Assembly: GCF_018614415.1 (NCBI RefSeq)
Contig: NZ_JAGGOO010000063.1
Location: forward strand, 1-40,137
DNA length: 40,137 nt
Reading direction: 5' to 3'
Source: Streptomyces sp. ISL-12
Lineage (GTDB): Bacteria; Actinomycetota; Actinomycetes; Streptomycetales; Streptomycetaceae
The notes beneath the pieces were generated by a model, which was not told where the DNA came from, ran no database searches, and was given only the letters and a program-made list of their open reading frames with translations. Below are positions 31,831-40,063 of this stretch, piece after piece (the first letter of the stretch is position 1; each line of letters opens with the position of its first letter). The position numbers were made by a program, and so were the translations under genes.

Positions 31831-34812
31831 ATGTCCGGACCCGTGGAACCCCTGCCGGACTGCGCCGACGACCCCACCGGCGCACTGCGCGCCATGTTCG
31901 TGGACCTCGTGCAGGGCAGGCGCGTCGCACAGGGACAGGAACCCGCGCTGCGGCCCGTCTTCCTCAAGGCCCACGGCTCCGCCCGGGGCGTCCTCACCGT
32001 CGACGCCGACCTGCCCGAGGAACTGCGTGTCGGCTTCCTGGAGGCCGCCCGCGCCCAGGGCGGGCTGACCGCCTGGGCGCGGTTCTCCAGCGACACCGTG
32101 CCCACCAGGTCCGACCTGCGCACCACCCTCGGCATCGGCATCAAGCTCTTCGGAGTGCCCGGCGCGAAGCTCCTGGCGGACGAGAGCGCAGCGGACACCC
32201 AGGACCTGCTGCTCCAGAACCACGACGTGTTCTTCGTCGACACCGCCCGCGACATGTGCGAATTCACCCGGGCCGGGGTCGTCGACAACACCCTCCAGGC
32301 CTATCTGGACAGCCACCCGGTCACCCGGACGGTCCTCAAGGACATGGCCAAGGACGAGAAGAGCACGCTGACCGCCACGTACTGGAGCGTGCTGCCGTAC
32401 GGCTTCGGGGACGAGCGGCACGTCAAGTACAAGCTGGTCCCCGCGGGCTGCCCGGACGGCGATCCGCAGGCCGTGCCGCCCGACGAGGATCCGTCCTTCT
32501 TCCGCGGCGACCTGCGGCACCGGCTGGCCGCCGGGGAGGCGGCCTTCGACCTGTTCGTACAGCTGCGCACCGACCCGGACGGGATGCCGCTGGACCGGGC
32601 CACCGTCCGCTGGGACGAGGCGGCGAGCGCTCCGGTGCGGGTGGCCAGGCTGACCCTGCATCAGCAGAACACCGAGGCCCGCGGCCAGGCCGCGTACGGC
32701 GAGAACCTCGCCTTCAACCCCTGGCACTCCCTGCCCGAGCACCGCCCGGCCGGCAGCATCGCCGAGGCCCGCCGGGCCGTGTACCTCGCCTCGGCGGCCC
32801 GGCGGCGCGACGCCAACGGCGTCCCCACGACCGAGCCCGGCCCCGCCCGGCCGGCCTCCACCGAGCCGCCCGGCCGCGACACCCGGATCGTCCGCGCCGC
32901 CATCCACCCGGCGATCGGCGTGGCCCGGGTCGGCGACAGCGCCGAGGGGTTCTTCCTCGCCCCCGAGGTCGACGGCGCGCCCACCGAGGCGGCGTACAAG
33001 GACGCGACCGGGGCCCTGAAACGGCAGGCGGTCCGCTTCCGGGTGTACGGCTTCAACGCCGCCGGGGAGCCGGTCGCCGAACTGACCGCCGACAACGCCG
33101 ACCTGCGGTGGACCGTCCACGTGGCCAACAAGAAGGCCGCCTGGTACCAGTTCCAGCTCGCCCTGGACATCCCGGAGGCCGCCCAGGCCCCGGAGAGCAG
33201 ACTGCGCAACGCCACCGTCCGGCCCCGGAGCCGACTGGTCATCGACCCCGGCTCCCGGTCGGTGCGCGGCCGCGACCGGGCCGGGCTGCCCGAGCTACGG
33301 TTCGACACCGGCACGTTCATGGGCACCCCCGTCTACCTGGGCGAACTGCGCACCGACCGGGCCGGCCGGCTCCTCTTCCTCGGCGGCCGCGGCAAGGCGG
33401 CCTCGGCGGACGACCTCCCCGCCACCGACTACGCCAACAACGACGGCTGGCACGACGACATCGCCGACGGGCCGGTGCGGGCCGAGGTCCGGATCGACGG
33501 CCGGACCATCCCCGTCGAGCCCGCCTGGGTCGTCGTCGCGCCCCCCGACTACGCGCCCGGCCTCCAGTCCGTCCGCACGCTCCACGACCTGCTGCGCGAC
33601 ACCTACGTGACGGCCGGGATGCTGCCCCGCCCGCAGCGGGTCTCCTTCACCCACGACGTGCTGCCGGTGCTGAGGCGGCTGTGCGACCTGCAGTGGGTCA
33701 ACCACGGACTCGCCGTCCAGTTCGGCCACGGCGGCCGCGACCATCTGCTGGCGCCCGAGCGGCTCACCCGGCTGGCGAGCAAGGACCCGGTCCACAAGGA
33801 GCTGCGGCGCCAGGTCTGGGCGTCGCTGCGGCACCTCGACCGCGACGGCATGTCCCCCGTGCCCTGGCCGTCGGTGTACGGCGACGCCGTGAATCTGCCA
33901 CCGGTCTCCCCGCGCCAGCACCTCGCGCTCTCGCCCCTGCAGTACGACCTGCTGACGCGCTGGATGGACGGCGCCTTCGTCGAGGACTTCGATCCGGCCG
34001 CCCGACCGGTGACCAGGCTGGAGGACGTTCCGCTCGCCGAGCGCCCCGCGACGCTGGACCGGGCCGCGCTGTCGTGCTGCCTCGCCGACGCCTTCCACCC
34101 CGGCTGCGAGCTCACCTGGCCGATGCGGCACGCCACGATGTACTCGGCGCCCTTCCGGATCAAACACCGCGACCCGGGTCTGCCCGACCAGAGCTACGGC
34201 CGAGTCCTCACGCCCCAGGCCGCGCTCGGGGTCGACGGCCCGCTGTACGCGCAGGGGCCCGGCCACCTCACCCGGTGGATGGCCGTCCCCTGGCACACCG
34301 ACACGGCGAGCTGCCGCTCCGGTTACGACCAGGGCTTCGGGCCCCGCTACGACCCGTACCTGCCCACGTTCTGGCCGGCCAAGGTGCCCAATCACGTCCT
34401 GGCCGAGGAGGAGTACACGATCGCGATGGACCCCGCGCGGCCTCAGCAGGAGCGCCGGCTCGCCTTCGAACGCAGGTCCGTGTGGCTGCGCTGGCTGCCC
34501 ACCGGCTACGAGACCCAGATGAACGAGATGGTCCGGGACTTCGGCAAGCTCGGCATCGTCGAACGCCGTCCCGGCCCGCGGGACACCCCTGGGCTCCCGG
34601 AGACCATGATGGTGGAGTCCGAAGTGACCTTCGCTCCCGAGCCCGCCCCGCCCCGCGAACGCAATCTGATCACCGTGCACGTGCCGGAGGCCGCCGATCC
34701 GGAGGTACGGACCGACGCCGTGGCCGCGGCCGTGGCGATGGCCGAGCCGCCCGACGAGGAGGTCTCGGCCGGCTTCGTCAGCAAGATGACCCGCCTTTCG
34801 GGCCGCCGGTGA
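31831..34812 (+). CDS. Catalase-fold / LodA-like quinoprotein oxidase fusion
   Basis: A 993-residue fusion. Residues 1-325 form a catalase-like domain: FLKAHGSARGVLTVD (His48 as distal His), AWARFSSDTVPTR, GIGIKLFGVPGAKLL, LLLQNHDVFFV (Asn130) and NLAFNPWHSLPEHRPAG. The usual R-x-x-x-Y heme ligand is not clear; Tyr289 is nearest. After a Pro-rich linker (330-350), residues 352-950 match LodA: IVRAAIHPAIGVARVGDS, NKKAAWYQF, FHPGCELTWPMRH, and HLTRWMAVPWHTDTASC. The cysteines at 749/750/759 and tryptophans at 816/821 are candidates for the cysteine-tryptophylquinone cofactor. LodA-type enzymes oxidise amino acids and release ammonia and hydrogen peroxide. A fused catalase fold could remove the peroxide. 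The gene overlaps the LodB-like gene. Start ATG 31831 with GGAAGG upstream. Confidence 0.85.
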   Translation: MSGPVEPLPDCADDPTGALRAMFVDLVQGRRVAQGQEPALRPVFLKAHGSARGVLTVDADLPEELRVGFLEAARAQGGLTAWARFSSDTVPTRSDLRTTLGIGIKLFGVPGAKLLADESAADTQDLLLQNHDVFFVDTARDMCEFTRAGVVDNTLQAYLDSHPVTRTVLKDMAKDEKSTLTATYWSVLPYGFGDERHVKYKLVPAGCPDGDPQAVPPDEDPSFFRGDLRHRLAAGEAAFDLFVQLRTDPDGMPLDRATVRWDEAASAPVRVARLTLHQQNTEARGQAAYGENLAFNPWHSLPEHRPAGSIAEARRAVYLASAARRRDANGVPTTEPGPARPASTEPPGRDTRIVRAAIHPAIGVARVGDSAEGFFLAPEVDGAPTEAAYKDATGALKRQAVRFRVYGFNAAGEPVAELTADNADLRWTVHVANKKAAWYQFQLALDIPEAAQAPESRLRNATVRPRSRLVIDPGSRSVRGRDRAGLPELRFDTGTFMGTPVYLGELRTDRAGRLLFLGGRGKAASADDLPATDYANNDGWHDDIADGPVRAEVRIDGRTIPVEPAWVVVAPPDYAPGLQSVRTLHDLLRDTYVTAGMLPRPQRVSFTHDVLPVLRRLCDLQWVNHGLAVQFGHGGRDHLLAPERLTRLASKDPVHKELRRQVWASLRHLDRDGMSPVPWPSVYGDAVNLPPVSPRQHLALSPLQYDLLTRWMDGAFVEDFDPAARPVTRLEDVPLAERPATLDRAALSCCLADAFHPGCELTWPMRHATMYSAPFRIKHRDPGLPDQSYGRVLTPQAALGVDGPLYAQGPGHLTRWMAVPWHTDTASCRSGYDQGFGPRYDPYLPTFWPAKVPNHVLAEEEYTIAMDPARPQQERRLAFERRSVWLRWLPTGYETQMNEMVRDFGKLGIVERRPGPRDTPGLPETMMVESEVTFAPEPAPPRERNLITVHVPEAADPEVRTDAVAAAVAMAEPPDEEVSAGFVSKMTRLSGRR

Positions 34813-35951
34813 CGGGCGGCTGCGACGCGGTCGTGGCGGGCGCCGGGCCGGCCGGGTCGGTCGCGGCGCTGTGCCTGGCCCGCGCGGGCCGCCGGGTCCT
34901 GCTCCTCGACCCCCGGCCTCGGGACCTTGCCGGGAGGCGGGGAGCGGGCCCGTACCGGATCGGCGAGACCCTGCCGCCCGCCGCCCGGCCTCTGCTGCGC
35001 GACCTCGGGCTGCTGGCCGGTCTCGACGCCGCCGGGCACCTGCCCTGCACCGGCACCGAAGCCGCCTGGGGCTCGGAGCAGTTGCACGGGCGCGGTCACG
35101 TCATGGACCCGCACGGCCACGGCCGGCACCTGGACCGCGTCCGCTTCGACGCGTTCCTGCGCGGCGCGGCCGAGGACGCCGGGGCCCGGCCCGTGTGCGG
35201 CGTCGCGGCGCGCCGGACCGGCCGGCCGGGAGCGTGGCGGCTGGTGGTCCGCGAGCGCGGGATGGAGCGGGAGCTGCCCTGCGCGTGGCTGGTGGACGCC
35301 ACCGGCCGGCGCGCGGTGATCGCCCGGCAGGGCGCCGTACGGCTGCGGCAGGACCGGCTCGTCGCCGCGTACGCCCTGCTGACCGGCCCCGTACCGGCCG
35401 ACCACGACCTGCGCACGCTCGTCGAGTCGGTGCCGGGCGGCTGGTGGTACACCGCGCGGGTGCCGACCGGGCGGCTGGTCGCCCACCTCACCGATCTCGA
35501 CCTGGTCGAGCCCCGGCTGCGCACCGCCGCCGGGTTCCTGGAGGAGGTGGCCGGCACCCGGCACGTACGGACCCGGCTGGACGGCTACGCCACCGGGCGG
35601 CTGCCGCCACCGCGATGGGCGCCGGCCCACGGGCAGCGTCTCGCCCCGCCGGCCGGGCCGGGCTGGGTGGCCGCCGGGGACGCCGCGCTCGCCTGCGATC
35701 CGCTCTCCTCCCAGGGCGTCCTCACCGCCCTGCACACCGGCGTCCGCGCGGCCGCGGCCGTCGACGGCGCCTTGCGCGGCGAGGCGGGCGCCCTGGCCGT
35801 GTACCGCGCCTTCGTCGACGGGATCGCGGCGCGCTACCTCGCCCTGCACGCCCGGGCCTACGCCGAGGAAGCCCGCTGGGCGTCGTCGCCGTTCTGGGCG
35901 CGGCGCCGCCCGGCGCCGGCGGCCCTGCCCGGGGTCCTCACGCCGGGTTGA
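34809..35951 (+). CDS. lodB: LodB-like FAD-dependent maturase/oxidoreductase
   Basis: A 380-residue flavoprotein. The FAD Rossmann motif is AVVAGAGPAGSVAAL (GxGxxG at 11-16), and the second FAD contact GDAALACDPLSSQGV is at about 290-305, as in the halogenase/geranylgeranyl-reductase-like group that includes LodB. In Marinomonas and related bacteria LodB is needed to form the quinone cofactor of LodA. Here GTG 34809 overlaps the LodA stop (GTGA), so synthesis is coupled and the same maturase role is very likely. The 3' end overlaps the convergent unknown gene by 14 bp. No disruption is visible. Confidence 0.85.
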   Translation: MTGGCDAVVAGAGPAGSVAALCLARAGRRVLLLDPRPRDLAGRRGAGPYRIGETLPPAARPLLRDLGLLAGLDAAGHLPCTGTEAAWGSEQLHGRGHVMDPHGHGRHLDRVRFDAFLRGAAEDAGARPVCGVAARRTGRPGAWRLVVRERGMERELPCAWLVDATGRRAVIARQGAVRLRQDRLVAAYALLTGPVPADHDLRTLVESVPGGWWYTARVPTGRLVAHLTDLDLVEPRLRTAAGFLEEVAGTRHVRTRLDGYATGRLPPPRWAPAHGQRLAPPAGPGWVAAGDAALACDPLSSQGVLTALHTGVRAAAAVDGALRGEAGALAVYRAFVDGIAARYLALHARAYAEEARWASSPFWARRRPAPAALPGVLTPG

Positions 35952-36654
35952 GGCAGATGTTCTGCGTGGTGCCGGCCATGGTCGCCTGGTCCAGGACGAC
36001 GAGCCGGTTGATGTACCCCTCGCGCATGACGAGCAGCGAGTACGCCGACCACATGCCGTCGACGAGGGCGATGAACTGGGCGTTCGCGTCGAAGGTGTAG
36101 GTGTTGAACCCGTCCGTGATCCAGGACCACGGCAGCAGCTGCTCGTTGCCGCAGTCCCGCAGGACCAGGGTGACGACCCAGGGGAAGTGGACGTCGAGGC
36201 CGCTGGTGTCGCCCCGCTCGGCCCCCAGCAGGGATCCCTGCTCGAAGACGCCGCTCCTGCGCCCGCTGCCGGTGGTCTGTTCCGCGACCGCGGCGAACCG
36301 CTGGTGCATCGGGTTCCGCAGCCGCGCGGTCGAGCCGTGGCCCTCGGCCTGGCGCAGGGAGATCCGCACGAACGCGGTGAGTTTCACGGCGAGGTCGGCC
36401 TCGTCGTCGACGGGGAAGAACTCGGGGGGCACACACGGCTCGTCCGGCAGGTCGTCGAGGGGCGGGAACCCGAGCGTGCCGGGGTCCGTCTTGTGGGTCC
36501 GCAGTTTGTCGAGGAGGTCCTGCCAGTCCACGAGGGGCATGGGCAGGCCGCGGAGCTGGGCACCCAGCTCGTAGATGAGCGCGGTCTCGGGGTGGGCCGT
36601 CAGCAGCCGGGCCTCGAAGGACCCCTGGGACGTGCCGGCGTTCTGGTTCACCAT
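35938..36654 (-). CDS. Unknown protein of the LodAB locus
   Basis: A 238-residue soluble protein with no signal peptide and no domain I recognise. The N-terminal half is hydrophilic with a Pro-rich acidic centre (FPPLDDLPDEPCVPPEFFPV). The C-terminal half is beta-rich and aromatic (HFPWVVTLVLRDCGNEQLLPW, then YTFDANAQFIALVDGMWSAY), ending TTQNICLNPA. ATG 36654 has AGGAG 6 nt upstream. It runs opposite to lodB, overlapping its end by 14 bp, and is divergent from the SARP gene across 343 bp. The position suggests membership of the locus; it could be a substrate, carrier or sensor. Third-position GC is normal. Confidence 0.65.
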   Translation of the reverse strand: MVNQNAGTSQGSFEARLLTAHPETALIYELGAQLRGLPMPLVDWQDLLDKLRTHKTDPGTLGFPPLDDLPDEPCVPPEFFPVDDEADLAVKLTAFVRISLRQAEGHGSTARLRNPMHQRFAAVAEQTTGSGRRSGVFEQGSLLGAERGDTSGLDVHFPWVVTLVLRDCGNEQLLPWSWITDGFNTYTFDANAQFIALVDGMWSAYSLLVMREGYINRLVVLDQATMAGTTQNICLNPA

Positions 36655-36708
36655 CGCCAGCTCCTGGTGGAAAGGTGTACCGGTGGGAGGAGAAGGGGCC
36701 CGGGCGCG

Positions 36709-36756
36709 CGGCGGTCGTCCGAGGCGGCGGCGATCCGAAGCGGCGGTCGTCCGAGG
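36709..36756. repeat. Three tandem 16-bp repeats upstream of the SARP gene
   Basis: CGGCGGTCGTCCGAGG at 36709-36724 and 36741-36756 is identical. The middle copy CGGCGGCGATCCGAAG (36725-36740) differs at four bases. They lie in the 343-bp gap between the unknown gene (minus) and the SARP gene (plus), which otherwise holds only GC-rich sequence with a small GGGGG-CCG-CCCCC hairpin near 36892-36904. A regulator site for either gene is possible. Confidence 0.75.
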
Positions 36757-36997
36757 CGGGCCGGGCGGGGACGCGCAAAGGGTCGGACAGGCCGCCGACT
36801 CAAGGTCTACGGCGGCCCGCGCGCGGGCGCTCCTTGTGCGGTCACTCCCAGTCTCCCCCCGGGCGCCGGGGCCCGCAAACCCGGTCCGCGCGGGGGCCGC
36901 CCCCGGCTCGGCGCGCCGCCACCGGTCTCCTGCCGTACGGTGGAAGACGCCTGCTCGGCTCGGTCGTGCCCGCGAACGCACCCTGGGAGAAGGGCAG

Positions 36998-37705
36998 ATG
37001 CCGACCGTCACTCCTTCCCAGCTGCGGCTGCTCGGCCAGTTCCGTCTGGAGTCCGCCGCCGGGCCGGTCGAGCTGTGCGGCAACGCGCAGCGGCTCCTCG
37101 CCTTCGTGGGGCTGCGCGGGCGCGTCAGTCGCAGCGTCCTCGCCGGGACGCTGTGGCCGGACGTCACCGAGGAGCACGCGCGGGGCAGTCTGCGCACCAC
37201 CTTGTGGAAGCTGCCGCACGGCGACCGGCCGCTCGTGCGGTGCGGCGGGGAGTGCGTGGCGCTCACCGATGCCCTGCGGGTGGACGCCCAGGCCCTGGCC
37301 GAGACGGCGCTCGGCGTCGTGCGCGCGGAGGCTCCGCCCCCGTACGGCCCCGCGCCACCGGTCCTGCTGGGCGGGGGTGAGCTGCTGCCCGGCTGGGACG
37401 AGGAGTGGGTGCTCCTCGAGCGTGAGCGGCTGCGCCAGCTGCGGCTGCACGCGCTGGACGCCCTGGCGGACGGGCTGACCCGGCAGGGCTGCCCGGCTCT
37501 GGCCCTGGAGGCGGCGCTCGCGAGCGTACGGATCGAGCCGCTCCGGGAGAGCGCGCACCGGGCCGTCGTGGCGGCGCACCTGTCGGAGGGCAACGTGATC
37601 GAGGCCGTACGGCACTACCGCGCGTACCGGCAGCTGCTGCGGGACGAACTGGGCCTGGAGCCGTCCGCTCAGCTCGCCCGGATGATTCCGGCGGCCCACC
37701 GATGA
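36998..37705 (+). CDS. SARP/BTAD-family pathway-specific activator
   Basis: A 235-residue activator. Residues about 8-90 form an OmpR-type winged helix (LRLLGQFRLESAAGPVEL, then QRLLAFVGLRG, RSVLAGTLWPD, RGSLRTTLWKL). Residues 95-235 are the bacterial transcriptional activator domain, ending AVRHYRAYRQLLRDELGLEP, a signature of the AfsR/SARP group. It has no ATPase or TPR extension, so it is of the small SARP class that switches on single biosynthetic clusters. ATG 36998 follows GGAGAAGGG. Its stop codon is the first of three TGAC heptamers spaced 11 bp, so its likely target promoter lies directly downstream. Confidence 0.88.
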   Translation: MPTVTPSQLRLLGQFRLESAAGPVELCGNAQRLLAFVGLRGRVSRSVLAGTLWPDVTEEHARGSLRTTLWKLPHGDRPLVRCGGECVALTDALRVDAQALAETALGVVRAEAPPPYGPAPPVLLGGGELLPGWDEEWVLLERERLRQLRLHALDALADGLTRQGCPALALEAALASVRIEPLRESAHRAVVAAHLSEGNVIEAVRHYRAYRQLLRDELGLEPSAQLARMIPAAHR

Positions 37706-37744
37706 CGGCGCGATGACAAGACGCTGACGGCACCGGCCTACCCT
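37703..37744 (+). promoter_or_regulatory. SARP-box promoter of the ferritin-like/peptidase operon
   Basis: Three direct heptamers TGACGGC (37703-37709), TGACAAG (37714-37720) and TGACGGC (37725-37731) have exactly 11-bp spacing, so they lie on one helix face. TACCCT (37739-37744) follows the last repeat after 7 bp and fits a -10 TANNNT. Known SARP sites are heptamers at 11- or 22-bp spacing ending about 8 bp before the -10. Predicted transcription would start near 37750, about 40 nt before the next ATG. Confidence 0.7.
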
Positions 37745-37790
37745 TCTTCATGGACAAAAGGGCGCAAAAGTGGCACGGAAGGGGCTGTCC

Positions 37791-38897
37791 ATGAAGTCGC
37801 TTCTCGAATACCGGAGCAACCGGATCGTCGAACTGATGGAGGAGCCCGCCGAGCGCCGCGACGCCGACTGGCTGAAGGAGTCGCTTCAGCAGGCGATGAT
37901 GCTGGAACTCGCCACCCTTCCCCCGTACTTGTCCGCGATGTGGTCCATCGAGCCGCAGAGCGGGGAGGTGGTGAAGGCGTTCAAGCGGATCGTCTTCGAC
38001 GAGATGTCCCACCTCGGCCTCGCCGGGAACATGCTGACCACCATCGGCGGAGTCCCCCGCCTCGGCGACGTGCACACGGTGCCGAAGTACCCCGGTCCGC
38101 TGCCCGGCGGCGTACGGCCGTCGCTGACCGTCTTCCTGAGCGGGCTGTCGAAACAGTCCCTGGATCTCTTCGCGCGGATCGAGGAGCCCGACGACCCGGT
38201 CGCGGAGGCCCGGTCGCACACCTCCATCGGCGCGTTCTACACCGCGGTCCTGGAGGTGTTCCGGGACCACGCGGAGCTGATCACCGGGGCTCACCAGCTC
38301 GAACGGGACATGCGGCACCACGGCGCGGGAAACAGCCTCGTGGCACTGAACTCGCTCGCCGACGTCGAGGCGGCCATCGAGGTGATCAAGGAACAGGGCG
38401 AGGGCACCTCCGCCTCGCCGGAGAACCCGCACCCCGGAGTGACCGGCGAGCTCGCCCACTTCTACGTCTTCCGGGAGCTCTTCCACGGCCGCAAGCTGGT
38501 CAAGGTCGCCGAGAACCCGGACCGGTGGGAGTTCACCGGGGACGCCGTCGCGCTGCCCGGCACCCACCCGATGGGCACGGTGCCCGACGGCGGCTGGGGA
38601 GCACCGGGGCAGCCGGCCCCCGACGCCGGGACCCAGGGCCTGCTGGACCAGGGCAATCAGGCGTACAGCCGGATGCTGGACCTGCTGGAGGACGCCTGGC
38701 AGGCGGACGACCCGGACACGGCGACCGGCCTCCTCGACGAAGCCGTCTTCGAGATGGTCGGTCTCAAGGGGCCGGCTCGGGCCCTGATGCTCCGCGAAGT
38801 CCCGGGCGGCGGCGGCAAGACCTACGGACCGGAGTTCCGGTACATCGACGACCAGGACCGGCCGGCGGGCCGGCCCGGTGAGGAACGAGTGCCATGA
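37791..38897 (+). CDS. VioB-type ferritin-like (iminophenyl-pyruvate dimer synthase-like) protein
   Basis: A 368-residue protein. Residues about 25-235 form a ferritin-like four-helix bundle with LELATLPPYLSAMWSI (Glu39), FDEMSHLGLAGNML (Glu71, His74) and ELAHFYVFRELFHG (Glu220, His223, Glu229). These are suitable diiron or metal ligands. LATLPPYL and the GGxPxLG-like turn (IGGVPRLGDV) are typical of the domain found in VioB and related stand-alone proteins. VioB couples imine products of an amino acid oxidase. A similar role for imines made by the LodA-type oxidase nearby is an attractive inference. ATG 37791 follows GGAAGGGG; GTG 37770 is an alternative. Coupled to the peptidase by ATGA and driven by a SARP-box promoter. 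Confidence 0.8.
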   Translation: MKSLLEYRSNRIVELMEEPAERRDADWLKESLQQAMMLELATLPPYLSAMWSIEPQSGEVVKAFKRIVFDEMSHLGLAGNMLTTIGGVPRLGDVHTVPKYPGPLPGGVRPSLTVFLSGLSKQSLDLFARIEEPDDPVAEARSHTSIGAFYTAVLEVFRDHAELITGAHQLERDMRHHGAGNSLVALNSLADVEAAIEVIKEQGEGTSASPENPHPGVTGELAHFYVFRELFHGRKLVKVAENPDRWEFTGDAVALPGTHPMGTVPDGGWGAPGQPAPDAGTQGLLDQGNQAYSRMLDLLEDAWQADDPDTATGLLDEAVFEMVGLKGPARALMLREVPGGGGKTYGPEFRYIDDQDRPAGRPGEERVP

Positions 38898-40063
38898 GTG
38901 AGCAGGGCTTGGGCCCGGGTGAGCGGCCCTTCGAGGTCCCGCCGGATCTGCCTTCGGAGGGCAGCCCGGATCAGGAACCGGAGAGCTTCCGGGTGGCCCC
39001 GTACCCGCCGTCGGAGGCGAGCAGGGCGGCGGTGGAACGGGCGAGCGGTCTGAGCGACTTCAGGGTCCGCAGCGTGCGGGACGAGGCCGTGGAGGCGCTG
39101 TTCGCCGGGGCGAGAAGCCGGCAGCGACCGGGGCGGCCCCGTCCCGCCGATCATCTGGCCGGCGTGGGGAACGTCCAGGGGTTCGGCCGGGGGCTGAGCG
39201 AGCCGGAGGACGAGGCCGTGCCGGGCACGGAGGTGCTGCGCGTCTACGTGGCGGAGCCGGTGTCGGCCGATACGGCACGGGCACTCGTCGTCGACGGCCT
39301 CGGGGTCCGCGCGGCCGGAGATCTGCCCCTGCACGTCGTCCACAGCGGGATCATCAGCCTGCAGAACCTCACGCACCGGCAGCGGCCGGCCGGGGGCGGA
39401 GTCTCCATCAGCCATTACTCCGGGGTGCAGGGCACCCTGGGGTTCTTCGGCCGGGGCCGCGCCCCGGCGGATGCCGGCAAGATTTTCCTGGTCAGCAACA
39501 ACCACGTCATCGCCAACGTGAACTCCGCCGCCGGCGGTTCCTGCATCGTGCAGCCCTCCGGCGCCGACGGGGGCCGCTGCCCCGACGACCGGATCGCGAT
39601 ACTGGACAAGGTCTACCGCCTCGACCTGACGTTCACGGTCAACAACTACGCCGACTGCGCCCGGGCCTGGTGCTACCCCGACCAGGTGGTGCAGAGCCAG
39701 CTCCAGGTACACATGGTGTCCGGGATCGGCCCCCAGTTCTACGGCATAGGGAGCGTGCCCCAGGCGGCCACGATGAACATGTGGGTCGGCAAGACCGGCT
39801 GCATCACGCAGACCACCTACGGAAAGGTCGAGGACACGTACTGGGGCGGCCTGATCAACGGACTGCCCTTCGACGGGCAGTTCGCCATCAGGAACCCCGC
39901 CTACACCTTCTCCACGCACGGCGATTCGGGTGCGGTCGTCTGGGCCTACGACTCGACCGTCAACCCGGTGGGCCTGCTGGTCGGAGGACACCCTCTCACC
40001 CGGATATCCTTCGCCACTCCCGTCTCCTGGGTTCTCGACTACCTCGACCTCAATCTGCTCTAG
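38894..40063 (+). CDS. Trypsin-like serine peptidase without signal peptide
   Basis: A 389-residue protein. The N-terminal ~190 residues are hydrophilic and acidic with no signal peptide or membrane segment. The rest is a chymotrypsin-fold peptidase: FLVSNNHVIANVN (His204), NYADCARAW (Asp254, where most have DxA(L/I)A) and THGDSGAVVWA (Ser345). GKTGCITQTTYGKVEDTYW is also family-typical. Five cysteines in the peptidase domain could pair if it is exported by another route. It overlaps the ferritin-like gene (ATGA) and so belongs to the SARP-driven operon; a cytoplasmic maturation peptidase is possible. The stop codon TAG lies within the CTAG that borders the terminal repeat, so the very C-terminus may have been altered by insertion. 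Confidence 0.85.
   Translation: MSEQGLGPGERPFEVPPDLPSEGSPDQEPESFRVAPYPPSEASRAAVERASGLSDFRVRSVRDEAVEALFAGARSRQRPGRPRPADHLAGVGNVQGFGRGLSEPEDEAVPGTEVLRVYVAEPVSADTARALVVDGLGVRAAGDLPLHVVHSGIISLQNLTHRQRPAGGGVSISHYSGVQGTLGFFGRGRAPADAGKIFLVSNNHVIANVNSAAGGSCIVQPSGADGGRCPDDRIAILDKVYRLDLTFTVNNYADCARAWCYPDQVVQSQLQVHMVSGIGPQFYGIGSVPQAATMNMWVGKTGCITQTTYGKVEDTYWGGLINGLPFDGQFAIRNPAYTFSTHGDSGAVVWAYDSTVNPVGLLVGGHPLTRISFATPVSWVLDYLDLNLL

Noticed and set aside
30859..33120. A 753-codon minus-strand open frame opposite the catalase-LodA start
   Set aside because: It is antisense to conserved catalase and LodA motifs and shows no recognisable family.
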